Below, piece by piece: positions 53,653 to 61,600 of a DNA stretch of 64,000 bases (positions within the stretch are counted from its first letter, which is position 1; each line of letters opens with the position of its first letter). Origin of the DNA: JANLQX01 sp031368215. GTDB lineage: Bacteria > Actinomycetota > Acidimicrobiia > Acidimicrobiales > JANYDT01. Under the pieces are notes generated by a model, which did no database searches, was not told the origin of the DNA, and was given only the letters and a program-made list of their open reading frames with translations. The stretch lies in NCBI GenBank assembly GCA_031368215.1, contig JANLRD010000276.1:1-64000 (forward strand), read 5' to 3'. The position numbers and the translations under genes were made by a program.

Positions 53653-55971
53653 CTACACGCTCACCGGAACGGGCTGGAGCACTTCAGGCTCCGCGTGGTG
53701 GCCCTCCACGTTGACCTTCGGCAGGAGCCGATCGAGCCACTTCGGCAGCCACCAGTTCCTGTCGCCGAGCAACTCCATCGTGGCGGGCACCAACAGCATG
53801 CGGACGATCGTGGCGTCGAGGAACACCGCGACAGCGAGGCCGATGCCGAACATCTTGACCGTTCGGGTGTCCTCGAACACGAACGCCCCGAACACGACGA
53901 CCATGATCGCCCCCGCCGCCGTGATCACGCGCGCCGTCATCGCCAGACCGTCGGCGACCGCCGACGCGTTGTCCTTGGTGCGGTCGAACTCCTCCTTCAT
54001 CCGCGAGAGGAGGAACACCTCGTAGTCCATGGAAAGCCCGAAGACGATGGCAAAGAGCATCATCGGCAGGAACGGCTCGATCGGACCGCCCTTGCCCACA
54101 CCGACGAGCGACGCGCCCCAACCCCACTGGAACACCGCGACCACCACACCGTACGCCGCGCCGATCGACAGCAGGTTCATGATGACGGCCTTGAGCGGCA
54201 CCAGCAGCGAGCGGAATACCGCCATGAGCAACAGGAACGACAGGCCGAGCACGGCACCGAAGAACACCGGAGTGCGGCCCGCGAGGTAGCCCGAGAAGTC
54301 GATGTTCGACGGGGTCGAACCGGTCACGTAGGGCGTGAGCGTGGCATCTCCCACTGCCGCGGGGATCACCTCGTCACGAAGCCGATGGACGAGTCCCTCC
54401 GTGGATTCGTCCTGGGCCGAACTCTTCGCCACGATGCGGACGAGTGCGGCGGTCGGCGAGGTCGGCTTGTTCGGGATCGGCGGCGAGGCGAATGCGACAT
54501 TCGGATCAGCGCTGATCGCCGTGCTGACCTTGCCGAGCAGCGCCAAGTCGTCGGCACCGGAGATCTCGGCGACCACGAGCATCGGAGACGCGAAGCCGGG
54601 GCCGAAGGATGCGGCGATCGTGTCGTACGCGACGCGGGCGTCGGTGCCCTTCGGCAGGTTGCCCTCGTCGGCGAAGCCGAGACGCAGAGACAGCACGGGG
54701 GCGGCGAGGAGTCCGAGGGCGATGAAGCCGACGATGGCCATCGGCCACGGCCGATGCTGGACCACACGGCTCCAGCGATACCAGATCGTTTCGCGCAGCG
54801 GCTTCTCCGCCCGGTGCGGAAGCTCTCGCCGAAGAGCAGGAACGAAGAAGCTGGCGATCAACGTGCCGGCAATGCCGACGACTCCGATCAGACCGACCGC
54901 GTTGATCTTGACGCCCAGCCCGAGAAACGCAACGGCGAGGAAACCCGCCGAGATGATCCCGCGCCAACGTGTGATGGCGACCCGCGCTCCGGCAAAGCCG
55001 AGCAGCGCAGGAAGCAGGGTCATCGTGGCCGCGAGCACGGCCAGCACGGTGATCGCCGCGCCCGTTGCGAGCCCCTGGATGAACTTGAGGCCCATCAGCC
55101 ACATGCCCATGACGCTGATCACCACGGTCACGCCGGCGAACACGACGGCGCGCCCGGCGGTGTCCATCGACTCCACTGTCGCATCCTCGAACGACATCCC
55201 GGCGCGCAGGTTGTCGCGGTATCGGGTGAGGATGAAGAGCGCGTAGTCAATGCCAACGCCGAGACCGATCATGATCGCCACGAACGACGTGAAATCGGGG
55301 ATCTGGATGACGCGCGACAGGAGCACGACGATCCCGGAACCCACGAAGATGCCCGAGATCGCGGTCCCGATCGGCAGACCCATGGCGAGCACCGACCCGA
55401 ACGCCAGGATCAAGATCACCACCGCGAACGCGAGACCGATGAGCTCGGAGGCCGGGGGCTTGAACTCGGCGAACGTCTGACCGCCGAGCAAGACCTCGGT
55501 ACCCTCGATCTGGGGAACCGCCGCACGAATCGCCTTGCCGATCTTGTTCACGCGCTCTTGGCCGACGCCGCGCGCCAGGTCGACGTTGGCATACGCGACC
55601 CTTCCAGCATTCGGACCCGACGTCGCGATCTGTTCCGCGCCCCGGGGCGAGAAGGGTGACGCCACTGTCACCTGAGGGATCTTCGCGACGGTTGCGAAGA
55701 GCTTCTCCAGCGGCACGCGCACGGCCGGGTCGTCGAAGCTCCTGTCCGTCTTCACCACGATCTGCCCACCGAACCCGTTCGAGTCGATCCCGAAACCCTT
55801 GCGGAGCACGTCGAAGCCCTTGGTGCTCTCCGTCCGCTTCAGGCCGAACTCGGTTCGGTAGTTCGGGCCGACGGCACCCTGCGCTGCGCCGATGACGACA
55901 AAGGCGATCACCCAGAGCCCGAGAACGATGCGACGTCGGCGGAAGCAGAACCGAGCGAGAGAGGCAAGCAC
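53653..55971 (-). CDS. MMPL/RND-family lipid transporter
   Basis: GTG 55971, with CAGGAG 7 nt upstream, gives 772 aa starting VLASLARFCFRRRRIVLGLWV; the longer frame to 56205 overlaps pbpC and is rejected. The layout is of two RND repeats. TM1 is at about 15-33, with a periplasmic porter domain (GQIVVKTDRSFDDP onward), five helices with IGLGVGIDYALFILTRYRD, a second porter domain, then five helices with FGLSMDYEVFLLSRMKEEFD. The Asp-Tyr pairs in both repeats are the proton-relay residues of MmpL proteins. It likely exports lipids or drugs; the acyl-CoA ligase downstream fits lipid metabolism. Confidence 0.92.
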   Translation of the reverse strand: MLASLARFCFRRRRIVLGLWVIAFVVIGAAQGAVGPNYRTEFGLKRTESTKGFDVLRKGFGIDSNGFGGQIVVKTDRSFDDPAVRVPLEKLFATVAKIPQVTVASPFSPRGAEQIATSGPNAGRVAYANVDLARGVGQERVNKIGKAIRAAVPQIEGTEVLLGGQTFAEFKPPASELIGLAFAVVILILAFGSVLAMGLPIGTAISGIFVGSGIVVLLSRVIQIPDFTSFVAIMIGLGVGIDYALFILTRYRDNLRAGMSFEDATVESMDTAGRAVVFAGVTVVISVMGMWLMGLKFIQGLATGAAITVLAVLAATMTLLPALLGFAGARVAITRWRGIISAGFLAVAFLGLGVKINAVGLIGVVGIAGTLIASFFVPALRRELPHRAEKPLRETIWYRWSRVVQHRPWPMAIVGFIALGLLAAPVLSLRLGFADEGNLPKGTDARVAYDTIAASFGPGFASPMLVVAEISGADDLALLGKVSTAISADPNVAFASPPIPNKPTSPTAALVRIVAKSSAQDESTEGLVHRLRDEVIPAAVGDATLTPYVTGSTPSNIDFSGYLAGRTPVFFGAVLGLSFLLLMAVFRSLLVPLKAVIMNLLSIGAAYGVVVAVFQWGWGASLVGVGKGGPIEPFLPMMLFAIVFGLSMDYEVFLLSRMKEEFDRTKDNASAVADGLAMTARVITAAGAIMVVVFGAFVFEDTRTVKMFGIGLAVAVFLDATIVRMLLVPATMELLGDRNWWLPKWLDRLLPKVNVEGHHAEPEVLQPVPVSV

Positions 55972-56147
55972 AAACAACTCCTGATGAAAGGGACGGATGG
56001 GCTGCCGAAGAGGCGGCCGGGAAACGCGACTTCCGACCGTAGCCAAGCGATCGCGCGCACCATCGACGAGACCGGTGACTGTCGTCACCCGGACGGTCGA
56101 GCAGCGGTCAGCGGTGCAGGCCGAGCGCAGGCGCGAGGCCGTACGAA

Positions 56148-58604
56148 TCAGGTCCGGACCGTGAACCGCTGGCACGCGCGGGTGCCAGCGGCGTCGACGA
56201 CGCACGCCTCATGTCGGCCGGTGACGGGACGCCACCAGCCGCCGTCGACCCGAGCCCTGTTCACGGTGAACGAATACGGCGGCGAACCTCCGATGGCCCG
56301 GAGGGCGAGCTCCTGCGCGAGCGCACGGGTCGGATCGAGCACGTAGATGCCGCGGCCGCTGGGTGAGAGCACGCTCAGCGGCGCCGATGGCGCCGTTCGA
56401 ACCTTGTCGCCGGGTTTCGCTCCGGACGCCGCACCCGGGCGGGCCGGATCGTCGCTCGACGACGCCACCGCCACCTGGCGCGGATCGTCGGCGCGCACCC
56501 ACTCCTCCACCCGCTCGGTGCACGACGAGCGGTGGCACACCGCCGCCCGGACCAGCCCACCCGGGGCTTCGGGGAGAAGGGCTCGTGTGGGGTCGTTGCG
56601 GAGGCGTTCGTCGGCCGCCAGCATGACCGCCCGGAACACCGGCCCGGCGCCGGTGACCCCGCTCGCCCGACGCAAGGGCGTCCGGTCGAAGTTGCCGACC
56701 CACACGCCGACCGTTACCCGCCCCGACGAACCGATCACCCAGTTGTCGTGGAAGTCCGACGACGTCCCCGTCTTCGCCGAAACGGGAAAGTCGAAACGCA
56801 ACGCACTCGATCGACCGAAGGCCGGTGCGCGTGCCTCGTTGTCGGCGAGCACGTCGGTGACCAGGAATGCCGCCTGGCGTGACACGACACGTTCCCCTTC
56901 CTGCACCGGCGCAGGCTCACTGATCACCGGCTGCAGGGAGCGTCCGCCGCGGGCAAACGAGGCGTAGGCCGCAGTGAGATGCAGGAGATCGACCTCGGCC
57001 GCACCGAGAGCCATGGACAACCCGTAGGTGGAGTTCGGCAGCGTGATCCCGGATCTCCGCAAGAGGGCGGCGAGATCGTCCGGTCCGTGTTCGGCCAAGA
57101 CCCGGACTGCGGGGACGTTGACCGACTGCGCGAGTGCCTCACGAAGCGTCAGCTCACCGCGGAAACGCTTGTCGTAGTTCCGTGGACGGAATTCTCGCGA
57201 CGCACCGGTAGCGACGAAGGGTGCGTCGTCGACCAGGTCGCCTGGTCCCGCTCCTTCGTCGAAAGCCAGGGCGTAGACGAAGGCTTTGATGATCGAGCCG
57301 GTCTGGCGAGGTTGGCGAACGCCGTCGATCATGCCGCCCCGATCGGCGGTGAGAGCGCCCGACCACCCTCCGCTTCCCTCGTAGGCGCGAATCGCGCCGG
57401 TGGCGTTGTCGAGAACGACGACCGAGACGTTCGCCGCTCCATAGGACGCCAGCAGCTTTCGCTGGTGCGCAGCGATCCCGGCAACATCGGCCTGCAGGGC
57501 GGCGTCGATCGTGGTGACGATACGCGTGCTTTCATCCAAGCCTTTACTATCTGTACGCTTACTATGCAGGGGCCTATTATCAGTGCGCGTAGCATCGCTG
57601 GGCCCAGCTTTACCGGAGCCTCTGTCCGGGTTCGGGCAGACGACCGAAGCGCAGATCGATCCGTCGCGGACAGCTCGGACGAAGTGCGGCGCAATCGGCG
57701 TCGGGAGGGAGGCCGAGATCCGGATCGGTTCTTTGCGCGCCGCCGTCTCCTCGCGTCGAGAGATGGCACCCATCCCGCGCAGTCGGCTGAGAATCCATCG
57801 CTGACGGGTCAACGCGGCGGTCGGACTACGCCGGGGATCGAAGCGCGACGGCCGTTGAGGAATCGCCGCCAGGTATGCCGCCTGGGCCCACGTCAGCTGC
57901 GACGGCGAGATCTCGAAGTAGGCCTGGGCGGCGGCATCCGCCCCGACGACGGCACCGCCGTACGGTGCTTCCGCCAGGTACGACGACAGGATCTTTTGTT
58001 TGCTGAAACGGTGCTCCAACCGCACGGCGTAGAGCGCTTCGCGTACTTTCTCGGCGATCCCCCGGTTGGCCCGGCCGCCCCTCGCCGCGGTCCTGCGGAC
58101 CTTGACGAGTTGCTGGGTGATCGTCGATCCCCCCTGCACCAGAGCACCGGCGCGCACGTCGGCCGCCACTGCTCGGCCTACGGCAAACGGATCGACGCCG
58201 ACATGCGACGCGAATCGCTCGTCCTCGGCGGCGATCGTGGCCGCGGCCAACCGAGGTGCCAGCCGGGAAAGCGGGAATCGGCCCGACGATCCTCCGGCCG
58301 ACGCGCCCGCCGACGCGAGCCCGAGGACGCGCGCCGACACTGCGTCGAGCGGGACGCCGTGGCGGTCCAGCACGGCGATGCCGACCGATGGCGCACGCAC
58401 GCTGGCCGGAACCGGGCCGAGCCGAACGAGCGACCCCGTCGCGACGAGCACGGCAGCGGCCAACGCGCTGCGGCGCGCCCACCGCCGGCGTCGCAGACGG
58501 CGAGGAGCCGCCGGACTCGGCCCGCCCTCGGGTGAGGGCGAGGGCGATACCGGTGACGCTGCCACTGGCGATAGAGCTAGCGATGGAGATGGCGTACCGG
58601 TCAT
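56148..58604 (-). CDS. pbpC: Penicillin-binding protein 1C
   Basis: This bifunctional peptidoglycan synthase of 818 aa has a membrane anchor at about 46-60. The GT51 domain has AAEDERF (127-131, catalytic Glu) and GGSTITQQLVK (158 on). A linker leads to the transpeptidase: TGSIIKAFVYALAF (active Ser-x-x-Lys), SVN in LAQSVNVPAVRVL and KTGTS. A C-terminal BiPBP_C-type domain (SPSGRGIYVLDPTRA to ACVVDAAGTRACQRF) marks it as PBP1C. The short linker at about 335-358 is encoded by AT-rich rare codons unlike the rest. It is paired with the alpha-2-macroglobulin gene 38 bp upstream, as pbpC/yfhM in proteobacteria. Confidence 0.94.
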   Translation of the reverse strand: MTGTPSPSLALSPVAASPVSPSPSPEGGPSPAAPRRLRRRRWARRSALAAAVLVATGSLVRLGPVPASVRAPSVGIAVLDRHGVPLDAVSARVLGLASAGASAGGSSGRFPLSRLAPRLAAATIAAEDERFASHVGVDPFAVGRAVAADVRAGALVQGGSTITQQLVKVRRTAARGGRANRGIAEKVREALYAVRLEHRFSKQKILSSYLAEAPYGGAVVGADAAAQAYFEISPSQLTWAQAAYLAAIPQRPSRFDPRRSPTAALTRQRWILSRLRGMGAISRREETAARKEPIRISASLPTPIAPHFVRAVRDGSICASVVCPNPDRGSGKAGPSDATRTDNRPLHSKRTDSKGLDESTRIVTTIDAALQADVAGIAAHQRKLLASYGAANVSVVVLDNATGAIRAYEGSGGWSGALTADRGGMIDGVRQPRQTGSIIKAFVYALAFDEGAGPGDLVDDAPFVATGASREFRPRNYDKRFRGELTLREALAQSVNVPAVRVLAEHGPDDLAALLRRSGITLPNSTYGLSMALGAAEVDLLHLTAAYASFARGGRSLQPVISEPAPVQEGERVVSRQAAFLVTDVLADNEARAPAFGRSSALRFDFPVSAKTGTSSDFHDNWVIGSSGRVTVGVWVGNFDRTPLRRASGVTGAGPVFRAVMLAADERLRNDPTRALLPEAPGGLVRAAVCHRSSCTERVEEWVRADDPRQVAVASSSDDPARPGAASGAKPGDKVRTAPSAPLSVLSPSGRGIYVLDPTRALAQELALRAIGGSPPYSFTVNRARVDGGWWRPVTGRHEACVVDAAGTRACQRFTVRT

Positions 58605-58642
58605 GGTCCCAGTCCCGACACTGTCCGGAGCGGAGGTGCCGC

Positions 58643-61600
58643 TCAGCGCTTCGGCGCCGTCACCGTGACAACGGTTGGCGCCGAACGGCCGTAGACACTT
58701 GTCCGGTACATCTCTTCGGCATGGGTCGGCGCGGCGACGAACCGTCCCGGAGCAGTGGCCCGAGCCGTGTAGGTGTAACGGAACGTACCGGGCTCGAGCT
58801 GCGTGGCGAAGAGCAGCACGCGATCGTCTCGCACCTCGGTGTGATCGACACCTGCGGACTCCGCGGTCGAGACGCCATCGGTGGAGTCGACCGTTGGGGT
58901 GGACCCGGTGTCGCCGCTGCCCTCCGTCGATCCGGTCGCCGTGGACACCAACTTGGCGTCGAGCGCCTCGAAACCGGCGGGGAGCGCGTCGTCGACGACG
59001 ACGTTGCTGCGACGGTCGGGCGTCGTGACGATCAACTCGACCGTTACCAGGTCACCGGCGGCGAACGTCGTCGCCGGCCTTCCGAAGATCGATTTGACTC
59101 CGTTGTACGGGAAGTACGAGCGCTCGACGCTGAACCCCTGATTGCGGGCTTTGAGCGTCTCGGCAGGAAGGGCATAGCGAAGCTGCGCGGACCAGTGGAG
59201 CGTGCCCTGGCCCTTCGCCGCGGCCGCGAGCGGGAAGCTCGCCGCGCCGAGGTCACGCAAGGGGAACTGCGTCGACACGACGTCGAGCGAGGTCGGTCCG
59301 AGCTTCTCGGTGAGGGCGACTGCGCCGGCCTTGACCAGGGCATCGATCGACGGCTTCACCTTTTCGCTGAACCGGGCGATGTCGGTGAACGACCGGAGCA
59401 CGGCCCCGTTGCTGTAGGTGTCGCCCCACGTGCCGTTCGTCCGCTTGTTCAACAACCAACGAGACATCGGCGCGATGAGCGGATGGTAGGGGTCGACCTT
59501 CGTCAGCAGCGAGAGAAGGTCGGCGGTTGCCACGACGGAGCCCGAGCCCCGGTACGAGAACCACGAGCCGTACCAGTCCTCCGGTGCCTCCACCGACGCC
59601 TCGTCGCCGTCGAGGCGCACCGAGGCGAGCAGGTCGCGGAACAGCCGTTCCGGGACCGTTCCGGTGTCACCTGCCGCGAGCATGGCATCGAGCAGCGCAA
59701 CCTGCTCGGTGTAGGGCACCGAGTCGTCAGCCGCAAGCTCATTGGCGAGGGTCGTGACGAGACCACGTTCGGGCCGACCGGCACGAGCGAGTACCGCAGC
59801 CACCGTGGCTCGCGCCGTGGTGATGTCGCCGGCGCCTTCCTGACCGTCACCGGTGGTGAGATCGCGGACCTGGCCACTGAGGTGATCACGAAGCTGGGCG
59901 ATCATGCCGGGCGGCGTCCGGAACTTCGCTGCCCGGGCTTCGAGCAGAAGATCGAGCACCTTTGCGGTCAGGAACGTGTCGCTCACCGTCCCGCCAGGCC
60001 AGTACGACAGTCCTCCGTCGTCGGCCCAATACTGCGTCAGGTTGTTCAGCTCGGCCTGGACGCGCGTCTTCAGGGCAGCGGGAGCCAACCCGGGCAGCTC
60101 GTAGCGGCCCTCCAGGGACGACAGCGCCAAGATGACCTTCAATCGTGACGAGCGCTGCTCCAGGCATCCGTACGGATAGTCGACGAGCGACTCGACCGAT
60201 TCCTGGAGACCGGCGAGGTTCGACGACGACACCCGGAGTGTCAGTCCACCGACGCCGGCGATGGCTCCGGCCGGCACCTTCACGGTCTCGACCGGACCCA
60301 CCGCGCCTGCGGCTGTGGCCTTCACCTGTCCGGACGTGGCGACGGTATCGAAGCGCTGCGTGAGCAGCACAGGGATCGATGCGGCCGCGGCGTCCTTCGT
60401 CCCGGGCGACGAACCGTCGCCGAAGGTGCCGCGCAAGGTCAGCGCGGCATCGCCGAGTTTCGTTGCTCGCAGGGTGAAGCGGACCTCCGTCGGTGAGGAC
60501 CCCAACGCCGGCAGCGTGATGCTCTTCGGTCCATCGAGCGTGAGGGGGCTGTCGGCCGGAAGGTCGAGGGTGACGGTGGCCGGCCCGGTGGTGCCGGAAA
60601 GGTTCTGGACCACGGCGCCGGCCTCAAACCGGTCGCCGATCGACACGAAGCGAGGCAGCGCCGGACGAACCTGGAAGGGGGTCGAGATGCGAAGTTCGGA
60701 ATCGTCGGAGCCGAAGCGGTCTGCGCCACTCGTGGCCACGGCGATCACGCGGTAGGCCGTGAGGGACTCTGGCAGCTTCAGCGCCACGGTGGCCTCGCCG
60801 TTGTCTCCGACCTTCACCGAAGCAGACCAGGCGGCGAGGATCCGGAAGTCGGTTCGGACGCCGTTGCCAGTGTCGTCCTCACCGCCGCCACCACCAGGCT
60901 CGGGGGAGAACGCCGGCGCGGCGTCGCCCTTGGCGGCGTCGGCGAACTCGTCGGCACCGACCTTGACCAGTCGCATGCGGCTGTCGCTGGTGCTCACGTC
61001 GAGATTGCGCTGCTCATAGAAGGCGCTCAGGAGATCGGGTGTTTGGTAGTTCGTGAGCCGGAGCACCCCCTCGTCGACCGCCCAGAGGGTCACTTCACCG
61101 GAGGCGGGCTTGCCGTCGGCACCGACGACTTTGACGGTGGCGGTGCCCTCGGCACCGGGGAGGTACTCCTTGCGGTCGGCCGACACCGCTACCTTGAGCT
61201 TCTGCGCGGTCGGCGGCACCGGCAGGTTCACCGAACCGGTGAGCACCGCGGGTCTCCCCCGGTCACCGTTGGTCGACGCCATCGGTTCCGTCCGCCCCTT
61301 CGTCAGCGTGACCGACGCGTAGACGTTCGGGGTGAACTCGGCGGCGATCGGCACATCGATCACCGCGGCCGAACTCGTCACCTCGAATCGCCGGGCCTCG
61401 ACCACACCATTGCGCTCGAGCGTCAGGAGACCCGATGCCTTCGTCCACGGTGACTTGATCAAGATCTTGGCCGTGTCGCCGGCGGCGTAGGTTTGCTTGT
61501 CGGCGACCAGTTCGACGGTCGGCGAGTCGCTGTTCTCCTCCCACGCGACTTCGCCGGCACCGATCACGTAGTCGATCAACCCGGATTCGAGATAGTTCTG

